A stretch of 64,000 nt of DNA from CAYMZZ01 sp046297935 (GCA_046297935.1 JBKBHA010000003.1:1-64000); one strand, 5' to 3'. Numbered from the stretch's first letter, positions 17,180 to 26,314 are shown. The notes: a model not told the origin generated them from the sequence alone. A program made the numbers and translations.

Positions 17180-17224
17180 TCAGGAACGTTTAATGTTGCG
17201 TTTTGTATGTTTCATCAATTTCAT
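17180..17224 (-). CDS. Putative leader peptide of the asd attenuator (14 aa)
   Basis: The short frame encodes MKLMKHTKRNIKRS. Four of 14 residues are lysine, with two methionines and one each of threonine, isoleucine and asparagine, so nine are made from aspartate, the pathway asd serves. The stop codon is one base before the proposed antiterminator segment, the spacing seen in classical ribosome-controlled attenuators. It is too short for gene finders, and the amino-acid bias is suggestive but not extreme. The case rests on the combination of frame, position and competing hairpins. Confidence 0.45.
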   Translation of the reverse strand: MKLMKHTKRNIKRS

Positions 17225-17256
17225 CGTGAATCTTTACTGCTTTTCGCAGAAGTGAG

Positions 17257-17288
17257 CAAAAATAATCACCGCTTTTAATCACACCAAA
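17257..17288 (-). promoter_or_regulatory. Putative asd leader promoter
   Basis: On the minus strand TTTG (17285-17288), 20 bases, then TATTTTTG (17257-17264): an exact match to the Bacteroidota promoter consensus. Transcription would start near 17250, giving a leader of about 200 bases before the asd start codon. Confidence 0.65.
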
Positions 17289-17338
17289 TAATGTTTTATT
17301 CCCCTGACCAGGTTTGCCGGCATTGGTAGATTGCCTTC

Positions 17339-19027
17339 ATGAAAAACTTTATACTGGCCACGCTTGCCATACTAACGATCGCTAACAGTTCGGCTCAACG
17401 TTACAGAGTTCTGATCAGCGAAATAATGGTTGATCCCAGTCCTGCGGTCGGACTCCCGGCCTACGAATGGATGGAGCTTCACAATCCGGGAACAGAGCCT
17501 GTATTGATTGGCGGGTGGCGACTGGGTGACGCAAGCGGACTGAGCGGCCCCCTGCCTTCTTTTGAGTTGCAGGCTGGAGCGTTTGTAATAGTTGGTTCAA
17601 CAGCAGCCGTGGCAGCACTACAAGCGTTGGGTACCTGTCTTTCTGTTTCCAACTGGCCCTCGCTTGACAATGGTGGCGACCAGCTTGTTTTATACGACAA
17701 CGATGGCAAGCCTGTTCATGAAGTATTCTACGAGCCTGGCTGGTATCAGAACACAGTCAAACAGGATGGTGGGTGGTCGCTCGAAATGACCAACCTGCAA
17801 CTACCATGTATGGGCAAAAGCAACTGGAGAGCCAGTGAAAATCCCCTGGGCGGAAGCCCCGGAAGCGCTCCGAATTTCCTAAACAACTTCCCAATTGAAT
17901 CAATCCGAACTTTGACGGCAACAGCTATCAACAACCAACAACTCCTGCTAACATTTAATCATGCGCCGGATAGTCAATGGATGAACAATCCTGGCAATTA
18001 TCAATTGCCGTCTGGCCCCGGAGTTCAGGCCTGCGAAACTGCCGGCTTGCCATTTACCCAGGTAATTCTGCAGCTTGCAAGAGCAATAGAAGAAAATACC
18101 GTTTACACTATTGTTGCCCGAAACATAACTGATTGCAGCGGCAGTAGTGGTTTCTCCGACACCTTGCTGACAGGCTTGCCCTCTGAACCAGCGCCTGGTG
18201 ATATCCTGATCAACGAAATCTTCTTCAATCCGCCACCGGATGGATGTGATTTTATAGAAATCATCAATAATAGTAGCCGAATTGTGAACCTGGCTCAGTT
18301 GCAACTGGCAAGTCGTAATTCCGCAGGGCAGCTACAATCCTGGCAGCGCATTTCCGGAAGCGACGAACTTTTTTTTCCCGGGCAATACCTGGTGGTTTGT
18401 ACCGACACAGCATGGCTGAGAAGGCGCTTTCCCAAGGCGCCTGTCAACAGGTTTCGCTCATTGAACAGTATGCCGGGCTATTCAGACAGCGAGGGAACTG
18501 CTGTACTGCTGAGGCTGGATGGTGCCATTCTGGATGAACTTCGGTATCAGGAAAGCTGGCATTTCCCATTACTGCCGAATCGCGAAAACGTGTCACTGGA
18601 GCGGCTTTCAACTGAACTTGCTACACAGGATGCTGTGAATTGGCATTCGGCATCAGGAACGGTAGATTTCGGTACGCCGGGCTACGCCAATTCACAATCG
18701 ACAATCGTCAGCAGAGGGGCTGGCAGATTTCAACTTTCCAGTTCCCTATTTTCGCCAGACAACAATGGCATCGATGATCGGCTGTTGATTTTCTACGAAA
18801 TGGAAACGACGGGTGTACAAGCAACCAGCCGGGTCTTTAACGCCGGCGGACACCCGGTGCGATTGTTGTTTGCGAACAGCCTACTGGGACGAACGGGGCA
18901 GTTTGTCTGGGACGGTTTGGATGATTTCGGTCGTCCGCTGCCGACCGGCATTTATATTATATGGATTGAATGGTTTGACCTGAATGGGAGGCGGGGGCTG
19001 TGGAAGGGGGGAGTGGTGAAGAGGTGA
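17339..19027 (+). CDS. Secreted lamin-tail-domain (LTD) protein with gliding-type C-terminal domain
   Basis: A 562-residue exported protein with signal MKNFILATLAILTIANSSAQ. Two LTD folds are visible: residues about 25-165 (ISEIMVDPSPAVG, YEWMELHNPG, GWSLEMTN) and about 285-440 (ILINEIFFNPPPDGCDFIEIINNSS, VSLERLS). An Ig-like stretch lies between them. The C-terminus (FSPDNNGIDD ... FVWDGLDDFGRPLPTGIYIIWIEW) resembles the gliding-motility-associated CHU_C/type B sorting domain or a FlgD-type Ig fold, which implies T9SS export. LTD proteins of this kind are common in Bacteroidota but without a defined role. The last codons and the TGA merge into a GTGAAAGG/GTGAGAGG repeat array. Confidence 0.85.
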   Translation: MKNFILATLAILTIANSSAQRYRVLISEIMVDPSPAVGLPAYEWMELHNPGTEPVLIGGWRLGDASGLSGPLPSFELQAGAFVIVGSTAAVAALQALGTCLSVSNWPSLDNGGDQLVLYDNDGKPVHEVFYEPGWYQNTVKQDGGWSLEMTNLQLPCMGKSNWRASENPLGGSPGSAPNFLNNFPIESIRTLTATAINNQQLLLTFNHAPDSQWMNNPGNYQLPSGPGVQACETAGLPFTQVILQLARAIEENTVYTIVARNITDCSGSSGFSDTLLTGLPSEPAPGDILINEIFFNPPPDGCDFIEIINNSSRIVNLAQLQLASRNSAGQLQSWQRISGSDELFFPGQYLVVCTDTAWLRRRFPKAPVNRFRSLNSMPGYSDSEGTAVLLRLDGAILDELRYQESWHFPLLPNRENVSLERLSTELATQDAVNWHSASGTVDFGTPGYANSQSTIVSRGAGRFQLSSSLFSPDNNGIDDRLLIFYEMETTGVQATSRVFNAGGHPVRLLFANSLLGRTGQFVWDGLDDFGRPLPTGIYIIWIEWFDLNGRRGLWKGGVVKR

Positions 19028-19373
19028 AAGGTGAGACGTGAAACGTGAAAGGTGAGAGGTGAGAGGTGAGAGGTGAGAGGCGTGAAAGGTGAGAGGCTTG
19101 TCTGCCGAAGCGTAGCGAAGGCAGATGAGAGGCGAAACGAGTATCTGTGTAAATCTGTGTAAAAATCTGCGTCATCTGCGGGAACAGAAAAACATTTATT
19201 GTTTGCGTGCTACAAAGCAATACAGCAGTTCTGTTCCGGCAGATTTTAACTGACTGTCGTTTCACGTCTCACGTTTCACGTTTCACCTTTCACCTCTCAC
19301 GTTTCACGCCTCTCACCTCTCACCTTTCACCTTTCACCTTTCACCTCTCACCTCTCACCTCTCACCTCCCTCC
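19024..19373. repeat. Compound inverted repeat element between convergent genes
   Basis: The left arm (19024-19093) is a GTGAAAGGTGAGAGG array. The right arm (19258-19373) is the same array in reverse complement. Between them lie a CTGCCGAAGC-GTA-GCGAAGGCAG element (19102-19124) and arms of a second stem-loop family (ATCTGTGTAAATCTG...GGGAACAGAA at 19143-19189, and TTCTGTTCCGGCAGATTT at 19229-19246). The stop codons of both flanking genes lie inside the arrays, so the element includes the ends of two coding regions. Confidence 0.85.
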
Positions 19374-20290
19374 AATTCTATCTCAAAATTCACCAGTTCT
19401 TTGAACTGCTGAATCCTCATCTCAATATCGTGGTAGCTAATTTCCTTTAGGCGAGTGGGACCAAACTTTTCAACGCAGAAACTGGCCATGGCGGAGCCTA
19501 CGATGATACCGCGTTTCATATTTTCAAATGAAATGTCGCCCGACTTGGCGATATGGCCCATAAAGCCACCTGCGAAAGTATCGCCGGCACCGGTTGGATC
19601 GAACACATCTTCAAGAGGCAATGCGGGAGCAAAGAACACGCTGTTGCTGTCGAACAGCAGAGCACCGTGTTCACCCTTTTTTATGATAAGGTATTTGGGC
19701 CCCATTTGTAGAATTGACTTGGCAGCCTTCACCAATGAGAATTGTCCGGTTAGCTGGCGAGCCTCTGCGTCATTGACCAGCAGCACATCTACATGCTTCA
19801 GTACTTCCTCAAGGTCGGGCAGTGCTGATTCCATCCAAAAGTTCATGGTGTCCATCACTATCAGCTTCGGGCGCTTTTTCATTTGTCTGATCACGCTTAG
19901 CTGAATAGCCGGAACCAGATTACCCAACATCAGGAATTCGCTGCCCTGGTAGGATTCTGGTATCTGGGGATTGAAATCGGCCAGTACATTCAAATCGGTT
20001 ACCAGCGTATCGCGGCTATTCATGTCTTCGTGATACCGACCCGACCAAAAAAATGACTTCTTATCGGGAACGATTTGTACGCCATCGAGTTGAACACCTC
20101 TTTTTCTCAGTTCCTCCATCTCTTCCTGAGGAAAATCATAACCAACGATGGAGACTTGCTGAACCGGCTTTACAAAGTTCGCAGCTGCGTAGGCTACATA
20201 GGTTGCGGAGCCACCGATGATCTTATCGGTTTTTCCAAACGGGGTTTCTATGGCATCAAAAGCCATGGTTCCAACGGTGATCAGAGACAT
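19355..20290 (-). CDS. PfkB-family sugar kinase
   Basis: A ribokinase/PfkB-type kinase of 311 residues from the ATG at 20290 (MSLITVGTMAFDAIETPFG), which aligns with family N-termini; the frame runs 41 codons further up without homology. Visible motifs are GGSATYVAYAAANF (substrate binding, about 26-40), LLVNDAEARQL and the anion-hole/catalytic signature DPTGAGDTFAGGF (about 245-257) with the base Asp in GAGD. The phosphate acceptor (ribose, adenosine, fructose or other) cannot be assigned. It is transcribed divergently from the TetR gene. Its last residues GER and the TGA stop are formed by the GGTGAGAGGTGA repeat, so the array has grown into the coding sequence. Confidence 0.9.
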   Translation of the reverse strand: MSLITVGTMAFDAIETPFGKTDKIIGGSATYVAYAAANFVKPVQQVSIVGYDFPQEEMEELRKRGVQLDGVQIVPDKKSFFWSGRYHEDMNSRDTLVTDLNVLADFNPQIPESYQGSEFLMLGNLVPAIQLSVIRQMKKRPKLIVMDTMNFWMESALPDLEEVLKHVDVLLVNDAEARQLTGQFSLVKAAKSILQMGPKYLIIKKGEHGALLFDSNSVFFAPALPLEDVFDPTGAGDTFAGGFMGHIAKSGDISFENMKRGIIVGSAMASFCVEKFGPTRLKEISYHDIEMRIQQFKELVNFEIELEGGER

Positions 20291-20475
20291 GCAATATTTT
20301 TTGGTTTTGAGAACGTCGCCGCCTGCAGTATATGCTACCAGAACGGCGTGCAAACCTACAAGAAAAAGCGACGTAACCCATGTTTTGACCCTGCCAATAA
20401 AGGCGGAAATCACGGGTTGGGTGGATTTGCTGCTTATACTTGTGTATATTGCCGGAATCCTCTATATCTTTGGTT

Positions 20476-21069
20476 ATGGCTAAGACAGCTCGTAAGAAAG
20501 CATCAAAAAAAGACCTGATCCTGCAGAAGGCAGCGATTATGTTTCGTGAAAAGGGATTTGCTGCCACCTCCATGCGTGATTTGGCAGAATCTGTTGGCAT
20601 TGAGGCCGCAAGCCTTTACAACCACATACGTTCCAAGAATGAAATTCTGGAAGCTATTTGTTTTGATGTAGCCAACCGGTTCAACACTAATATGGAGTTG
20701 CTGGATGCGGGCAAAGAAGGTTCCATTCGCAAGGTTGAAAGTCTGCTTCGCTTTCATATCCGTCAGATGGTGGAGCACTATGAAGAAGTTTATGTTAGTG
20801 ACCGGGAATGGAAACATCTGGAAGACCCTTATCTCTCCAATTTTCAAACACAACGTCGCCAGTATCGGAAAAAGTTTGCCGCCATCATAGAAGAAGGCAT
20901 ACAAAAAAGTGAAATCCGTAAAATTGATGCACCAACCGCCGTACTGATCATGCTGCATGCCGTAAGTGGCATCGAGTCCTGGCACCGTTCAAAAACAAAA
21001 ATTTCGGCTCAGGAACTGGAAGACAATATGGTCATGATCATGATTGACGGTTTGCGCAAACAAGGCTAA
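20476..21069 (+). CDS. TetR/AcrR family transcriptional regulator
   Basis: A 197-residue one-component regulator. The start ATG 20476 (MAKTARKKASKKDLI) was chosen because the N-terminal helix-turn-helix follows directly (AAIMFREKGFAATSMRDLAESVGIEAASLYNHIRSKNEIL, about 18-57). The C-terminal helical domain (about 70-195) would bind the ligand. It is separated by two bases from the downstream paaE-like gene, so the two are co-transcribed. It may therefore respond to an aromatic-acid-derived CoA thioester, as other regulators of phenylacetate genes do; this is inference from the neighbour. A TATCTTTG box at 20465-20472 is too close to the start codon to be called a promoter. Confidence 0.9.
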   Translation: MAKTARKKASKKDLILQKAAIMFREKGFAATSMRDLAESVGIEAASLYNHIRSKNEILEAICFDVANRFNTNMELLDAGKEGSIRKVESLLRFHIRQMVEHYEEVYVSDREWKHLEDPYLSNFQTQRRQYRKKFAAIIEEGIQKSEIRKIDAPTAVLIMLHAVSGIESWHRSKTKISAQELEDNMVMIMIDGLRKQG

Positions 21070-21071
21070 CC

Positions 21072-22151
21072 ATGTCTATTCATTTCCACCCTGTTCGTAT
21101 TCGCGAAGTTCGTCGCGAAACTGCCTCCTGTGTGTCACTTTTGCTTGACATTCCCCCTGCGCTACAGTCTTCATTTCGATATAACCATGGGCAGAGCCTG
21201 ACGGTGCGGAGTATAATAAATGGAGAAGAAGTGCGGCGCACTTATTCGCTCTGCAGTTCTCCCTTGGACAATGAATGGCGGATTGCTGTGAAGAGGGTTG
21301 ATGGAGGGTTGTTCTCCAATCTGGCAAACGATAGCCTCAGGGCCGGCGACAGCATTGAAGTGATGGAACCAATCGGACGATTTTACACCGATCTGGATGC
21401 CGCGAATCAAAAGAAATATCTCGCTATTGCGGCAGGAAGCGGCATTACTCCTATTCTGTCGATAATCAAAACGACGCTGGCAACAGAGCCTAAAAGCCAT
21501 TTCACCCTGGTATACGGCAATCGCAGCCGCCAGGATATAATTTTTCTGGAAGAACTGGAAGGGTTGAAAAACCGATACCTCAACCGCCTGCAACTGTTGC
21601 ATATTCTGAGTCGTGAACAAGTCGACAGTCCGATACTACAGGGCCGTATCGACGAAAACAAACTCAACGAATTAACCAGGGTCATTTCATTCAGCGAAAT
21701 GAACGAAGCGTTCCTGTGCGGACCGGAAAGTCTTATATTTTCTGCAAAGGCTTTTTTGGAAAAGTCTGGTTTGGAGGGCAATCAAATACACTTCGAACTT
21801 TTTACCACGCCCGGCCAACAGACCAAATCAGTCAATACAGCTGAACGAACAGTTCAGGTTGCGGCTGCCAGCAAGGTTCAAATCCGGCTCGACGGACGCA
21901 GCATGGAATTTGAAATACCCGAAGGCAGCGAACAAACTGTACTCGATGCGGCGCTCGCATTTGGAGCCGACCTGCCTTACGCTTGTAAAGGAGGAGTCTG
22001 CTGTACCTGCAAAGCCAAGCTGGTAGAAGGCGAAGTGAGCATGGATGTACAATGGGGATTGGATGAAGAAGAGATAAAGAAAGGGTACATACTTACCTGT
22101 CAGAGTCATCCAAAAACAGATCGGGTGCTGGTGGATTTTGATGATAGGTGA
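21072..22151 (+). CDS. paaE: PaaE-like ferredoxin-type oxidoreductase
   Basis: A 359-residue flavoprotein reductase of the PaaE type, which passes electrons from NADPH to the phenylacetyl-CoA epoxygenase PaaABC. Domain order is FAD-binding (about 1-105, motif RRTYSLCSSP), NAD(P)-binding (about 110-235, AAGSGITPILSI and CGPESLI) and a C-terminal plant-type 2Fe-2S ferredoxin (about 265-355) with ligands in YACKGGVCCTCKAKL and CQSHP. It follows the TetR gene by two bases. No paaABCD or other phenylacetate gene is present in the window, which is unusual for paaE. It could be a remnant, a distant part of a split pathway, or a reductase for another oxygenase. Its TGA stop is part of the repeat array AGGTGAGAG. 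Confidence 0.82.
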   Translation: MSIHFHPVRIREVRRETASCVSLLLDIPPALQSSFRYNHGQSLTVRSIINGEEVRRTYSLCSSPLDNEWRIAVKRVDGGLFSNLANDSLRAGDSIEVMEPIGRFYTDLDAANQKKYLAIAAGSGITPILSIIKTTLATEPKSHFTLVYGNRSRQDIIFLEELEGLKNRYLNRLQLLHILSREQVDSPILQGRIDENKLNELTRVISFSEMNEAFLCGPESLIFSAKAFLEKSGLEGNQIHFELFTTPGQQTKSVNTAERTVQVAAASKVQIRLDGRSMEFEIPEGSEQTVLDAALAFGADLPYACKGGVCCTCKAKLVEGEVSMDVQWGLDEEEIKKGYILTCQSHPKTDRVLVDFDDR

Positions 22152-22520
22152 GAGACGTGAGACGTGAAAGGTGAGAGGTGAAAGGCTTGTCTGCCGAAGC
22201 GTAGCGAAGGCAGATGAGAGGTGAAAGGCGGTGTGTTTGCGGGAGCTGAAAACCTGATGCTGTAATTAGTTTCCATAAAAAAACAACAGTTCTGTTCCCG
22301 CAGATTTTCGCAGATTTATACACAGATTTACACAGATACTCGTTTCACCTCTTACGTTTCACGTCTCACGTCAATCACCTCTCACCTTTCACCTCTCACC
22401 TTTCACGTTTCACGTCAATCACCTCTCACCTTTCACCTCTCACCTTTCACGTCTCACGTTTCACGTTTCACGTCAATCACCTCTCACCTTTCACCTCTCA
22501 CCTCTCACCTCTCACCTCTC
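22149..22520. repeat. Second compound inverted repeat element, convergent gene junction
   Basis: This has the same architecture as the element at 19.0-19.4 kb. It runs from a GTGAGACGTGAAAGG array at the paaE stop through a CTGCCGAAGC-GTA-GCGAAGGCAG copy (22189-22211), a degenerate left arm and a clear right arm of the CTGTTCCCGCAGAT family (22290-22337), to a long CCTCTCACCTTTCACC array. The last part has a higher-order period: the block starting CGTCAATCACCTCTCACC occurs three times between 22370 and 22490. The GH3 stop codon lies inside the right end. Confidence 0.85.
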
Positions 22521-24752
22521 ACCCCTCTCCACCTCCAGCACCGCCCGCGACCGGATATCAGCCGACGATGCTCCGATCATAATGTCAAACTCGCCCGGTT
22601 CCACGATCCAGTCAATATTGTTGTTGTAAAAAGCAAGGGTATTTCGGTCAATGCTGAACTCGACGGTTTTGGTTTCCCCTGGATTTAGATGGATCTTTTT
22701 GAAATCCTTCAACTCCTTTACCGGCCTCACTACTGTTGCTACCCGATCCCGAATGTAGAACTGAACTACTTCCTCACCAGCACGGCTACCCGTGTTGCTG
22801 ATATTTATTTTTACCGTTACAGTTTCGTCTGCATTCATTTTTGTAGCGCTCAACACCAGCTCGCTGTATTTAAAACTGGTATAGCTAAGTCCATAACCAA
22901 ATTCATATTTAGGATAAATAGAAAGATCGATATAGGCCGAGCGATAAAAACGAAAAGAATCGTTAGGCGCGGGACGCCCGGTATTGAGATAACTATAATA
23001 AATAGGAATCTGTCCTTCGCTTCGGGGGAAGGTCATTGGTAATTTTGCTGAGGGATTGTAGTCACCAAACAGCACATCAGCCAGTGCATTTCCGGCCTGA
23101 CTGCCCAGCCACCAGCTGTATATAATTGCAGGTGCGTGATCGCTGGTCCACTCGAATACGAGCGGCCGGCCTGCGTTGATGCACACAACAACAGGTTTAC
23201 CGGTTGCAACAATAGCTTTGATTAATTCCTCCTGTACGCCCGGCAGGCGGATGCTGCTACGGCTTTTTGCCTCTCCACTCATATCTCTTCTCTCGCCCAC
23301 ACTCATTACTACATAATCTGCTTGTTTGGCAGCGCGCAGTGCTTCTTCAAAACCAGCCCGGCTATCCCCTTCAATTTCGCAGCCCTTCGCATAAAGAGGA
23401 GGATTAGCGGTACCAAGCTTATTCAGCATTCCCTGCCATTGCGATACAATATAGCTGCTGTCGTCGGGCATTTCGATGCTCCAAAATCCGAGATTTTGTT
23501 TCACTTCTTTCACAAGTGGTCCGATGAATGCGATCTTTTTGCCCTTTTTAGGAAGAGGTAATATATTGCCTTCGTTTTTCAGAAGTACGATACTTCGGGC
23601 TGCCATATCCCGCGCTGCTTTTTCGTGATCAGGATTGTTCAGGGCCTTTTTTTCGCGCTCGGGGTTACTAAATCTAAAGGGATCATCAAAAAGACCCATT
23701 TCGAATTTCTTTCGCAGTATCCGTCGCACCGCATCGTTCACCAGGTTAAGTGGCACTTTATTTTCTTTTACCAGCTCGACAAGATGATCGCGATAGGCCC
23801 GGCTTTCCATATCCATGTCGCTACCTGCAAGCAAGGCCGCTTCGGCGGCATCCTTGTTGTTGGCAACAAATCCATGTGGAATCATTTCGCCGACAGAACC
23901 CCAGTCACTTACCACAAATCCCTGGAAATTCCATTTCCCCTTCAGGATATCACGTTGTAGGTAGGAGTTGCCGGTGGCGGGCACCCCGTTCAAATCGTTA
24001 AATGAGTTCATGAAAGTGGCTGCGCCGGCATCAAGAGCTGCCTTAAATGGCGGCAGGTAAATTTCCCAAAGGGTACGGTTACTCATATCCACCGAATTAT
24101 AATCCCGGCCGCCTATCGCAGCGCCGTAAGCCGCAAAATGCTTTGCACAAGCCATCACAGCATCCAGTTGTCCCAATCCTTTCCCCTGAAATCCTTGCAC
24201 TCTGGCTGTGGCAATTCGTGATCCCAACACGGGGTCTTCGCCTGCGCCCTCCATCACCCGGCCCCAGCGCGGATCGCGCGAAATGTCGACCATGGGAGCA
24301 AATGTCCAGTGAATACCCGAAGCCGAGGCTTCAGTTGCTGCTACCCGGGCAGCTTTTTCAATCATTTCCATATCCCAACTTGCAGCTTCTGCCAGTGGTA
24401 TCGGAAAAGTGGTTTTGTACCCATGTATCACGTCCTGACCGAAAAGCAGTGGAATTTTTAAACGCGATTGCATGGCCATTTCCTGCAACAATCGCGTATG
24501 ACGGGTACCCATGATGTTGAGCATACTGCCCAACTGGCCGCGCCGGATCTGCTCCTGCTTATCGCCCTCGTTGGTGATGGGACCGGTCGATATCCAGTCA
24601 CCACTGTATTGATTTAACTGGCCAACTTTCTCCTCTATTGTCATCAACGCCAACACTGAGTCGACCTTTTGCTCGATAGATTTCTGCTGGCATATGCCAC
24701 TGCCTGCAAGCGACAATACTAAGGCTGCAGCGAATACTCTTTTGGCTTTCAC
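22512..24752 (-). CDS. GH3 beta-glucosidase (BglX-like), exported
   Basis: A periplasmic or surface exo-beta-glucosidase of about 746 residues. The GTG at 24752 (VKAKRVFAAALVLSLAGSG) is the best start: it gives a signal peptide and removes an overlap with the GH30 gene that the longer frame (to 24917) would create. The GH3 N-terminal barrel contains the nucleophile in FVVSDWGS (Asp about 283) and the KHFAAYG motif. The GH3 C-terminal domain and a fibronectin-III-like end (NPGETKTVEFSI) follow. It would trim oligosaccharides released by the two GH30 enzymes encoded upstream. The C-terminal residues RGER and the stop TGA come from the adjoining GTGAGAGG array. Confidence 0.92.
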   Translation of the reverse strand: MKAKRVFAAALVLSLAGSGICQQKSIEQKVDSVLALMTIEEKVGQLNQYSGDWISTGPITNEGDKQEQIRRGQLGSMLNIMGTRHTRLLQEMAMQSRLKIPLLFGQDVIHGYKTTFPIPLAEAASWDMEMIEKAARVAATEASASGIHWTFAPMVDISRDPRWGRVMEGAGEDPVLGSRIATARVQGFQGKGLGQLDAVMACAKHFAAYGAAIGGRDYNSVDMSNRTLWEIYLPPFKAALDAGAATFMNSFNDLNGVPATGNSYLQRDILKGKWNFQGFVVSDWGSVGEMIPHGFVANNKDAAEAALLAGSDMDMESRAYRDHLVELVKENKVPLNLVNDAVRRILRKKFEMGLFDDPFRFSNPEREKKALNNPDHEKAARDMAARSIVLLKNEGNILPLPKKGKKIAFIGPLVKEVKQNLGFWSIEMPDDSSYIVSQWQGMLNKLGTANPPLYAKGCEIEGDSRAGFEEALRAAKQADYVVMSVGERRDMSGEAKSRSSIRLPGVQEELIKAIVATGKPVVVCINAGRPLVFEWTSDHAPAIIYSWWLGSQAGNALADVLFGDYNPSAKLPMTFPRSEGQIPIYYSYLNTGRPAPNDSFRFYRSAYIDLSIYPKYEFGYGLSYTSFKYSELVLSATKMNADETVTVKINISNTGSRAGEEVVQFYIRDRVATVVRPVKELKDFKKIHLNPGETKTVEFSIDRNTLAFYNNNIDWIVEPGEFDIMIGASSADIRSRAVLEVERGER

Positions 24753-24850
24753 GTTTCCACGTATATTAAATGAAATACAATTTTGAAGAAGCAAGTCCCT
24801 GGCAGGATGGCCGTTTATGGCAGGCATCGATGACAGGGAGTTCACCTTTC

Positions 24851-26314
24851 TCAGAATATCAACGTAGCAATGGAGTGTGGTCGCGACTTCAATTCTACGG
24901 CTTCTCCATTTACCCAAAGAAAATAGGGCGCTTCTTTTCCGGTTTGATTCATCACTATTACTACCGTTGTGCCATCGGGGTTTCTGAAAGCAGTGGTCAG
25001 CAATTGGCTACGACTGGCGGTAGCGGCAACCCTTTTGGCTCCCGGCTGAATATATTTCGAAAAATGGCCGATGTAGTAGTACGAGTTCGTATACTTCAAT
25101 TCTCCTGTGCGGGTATCGCCATGAATCGGTGCGAAGCAGAAATTACCGACGTGATTAGGGCCACCAATTTCATCCAGCAGCACATTCCAGTCTGTGAAGC
25201 CTACCATACCATTATTAAAATCATTGATCATACTTCTTCCGTAGCGTTCTCCCAGCTTCCAGTCATTGTAGCGAGTGCTGTCGAAACTGGCCGGTGTACC
25301 TTCGGTAAATAACAATGGCTTTTCGGGAAATGCTTCCTGCACTCGGCGGACGTTTTCAAACATCTGGTCGCCACCGCTCCAGTCTTCGTACCAGTGAAAG
25401 CCGATTCCCCAGGCATATTTGTGAACAGCGGGATCGTCGAAATAAGTTTGTGCACGTTGATAGATCAGATCGCGATTATGATCCCAAAGAATAATTTTCT
25501 TGTCCTTCAGGCCTTCCTTTTCCATAGTAGGACCCAGATGTTTGACCAGAAAGTCGCGTTCTTCTTCGGCGGTATAAATACAACTCTCCCAGGTTTGGGT
25601 AGCCATGGGTTCGTTCTGGATGCTGATGCCCCAGATAGGAATTCCCTCTTTTTCATACTCCTTAATGAACCGGGTATAATACATTGCCCAGCTATCATAG
25701 AACTCCGGCTTGAGTTTGCCTCCACGCAACATGTTATTGTTGGTCTTCATCCAGGCCGGTGGGCTCCAGGGGCTGCCAAATAGTGTCATTTTCCCTCCCG
25801 CGGCAGACAGTGATTCCTTAATGAAGGGAATCTTGTATTTGCGATCGGGATCAAGCGTAAATGAATTTAGCGAAGCATCGTTGCTATCTACATAGGTATA
25901 GCTTCCGCTGCTAAAATCGCAGCTATTGATATTGGTGCGAGCGAGTGTGTAACCAATTCCCTTTTCTTTATCGAAATAAGCGGTCAAAATCTCCTGCTGT
26001 TTATCCTTGGGTAGCTTGTAAAAGGTTTCGGCCGATGCATCGGTCAGCGCGCCACCTATACCCAAAAAAGTTTGAAAGCTGCGCGAGGGGTCAACAAACA
26101 CACAGATCAGGTTTTCTGTGGGCTGTCCCATGGGTTGAAATTTCAGCTCACCGGTGGCGGTCATTCGCAAATCAGTGCTGTCGGCCGTGGTGTACACTTT
26201 TACCGTTTTGCCACTGGCCTGGTAAACCTGATGTTCGGGTGAGGAAGACTGACTATCGCGGTTGTTGCATGCTGCCAGTACACCCAGCAGCAGAACGAGA
26301 TTTATTTTTTTCAT
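24851..26314 (-). CDS. GH30 glycoside hydrolase (probable beta-1,6-glucanase/glucosylceramidase type), lipoprotein
   Basis: A 487-residue lipoprotein (lipobox LAAC) with a GH30 (beta/alpha)8 barrel and its beta-sandwich end. Both catalytic glutamates are seen: the acid/base in SIQNEPMATQ (about 235) and the nucleophile in LLFTEGTPA (about 335). Other family marks are QTFLGIGGALTDASAE and LFGSPWSPPAWMKTN. This pattern fits subfamilies containing endo-beta-1,6-glucanases and glucosylceramidases; the choice of beta-1,6-glucan rests on the nearby GH3 and SusCD genes. The gene lies 25 bases after a second GH30 gene and 99 bases before GH3, so all three are probably co-transcribed. Confidence 0.88.
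   Translation of the reverse strand: MKKINLVLLLGVLAACNNRDSQSSSPEHQVYQASGKTVKVYTTADSTDLRMTATGELKFQPMGQPTENLICVFVDPSRSFQTFLGIGGALTDASAETFYKLPKDKQQEILTAYFDKEKGIGYTLARTNINSCDFSSGSYTYVDSNDASLNSFTLDPDRKYKIPFIKESLSAAGGKMTLFGSPWSPPAWMKTNNNMLRGGKLKPEFYDSWAMYYTRFIKEYEKEGIPIWGISIQNEPMATQTWESCIYTAEEERDFLVKHLGPTMEKEGLKDKKIILWDHNRDLIYQRAQTYFDDPAVHKYAWGIGFHWYEDWSGGDQMFENVRRVQEAFPEKPLLFTEGTPASFDSTRYNDWKLGERYGRSMINDFNNGMVGFTDWNVLLDEIGGPNHVGNFCFAPIHGDTRTGELKYTNSYYYIGHFSKYIQPGAKRVAATASRSQLLTTAFRNPDGTTVVIVMNQTGKEAPYFLWVNGEAVELKSRPHSIATLIF

Noticed and set aside
19207..19404. Open frames rich in Ser, His, Phe, Thr and Leu across the arrays
   Set aside because: They are translations of CACCTTTCACC repeats, on the strand opposite to the real gene ends.
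20440..20472. Promoter for the TetR gene at the TATCTTTG box
   Set aside because: The box ends only three bases before the start codon and has no TTTG at the right distance, so its match is probably chance.
22340..22511. Regular repeats that look like a CRISPR array
   Set aside because: Units are short, degenerate and low-complexity with no unique spacers of constant length, and no cas genes are present.
24753..24917. N-terminal extension of the GH3 gene overlapping the GH30 gene
   Set aside because: The extra 55 codons have no signal peptide or homology and overlap the GH30 stop; the GTG at 24752 gives a normal signal peptide.
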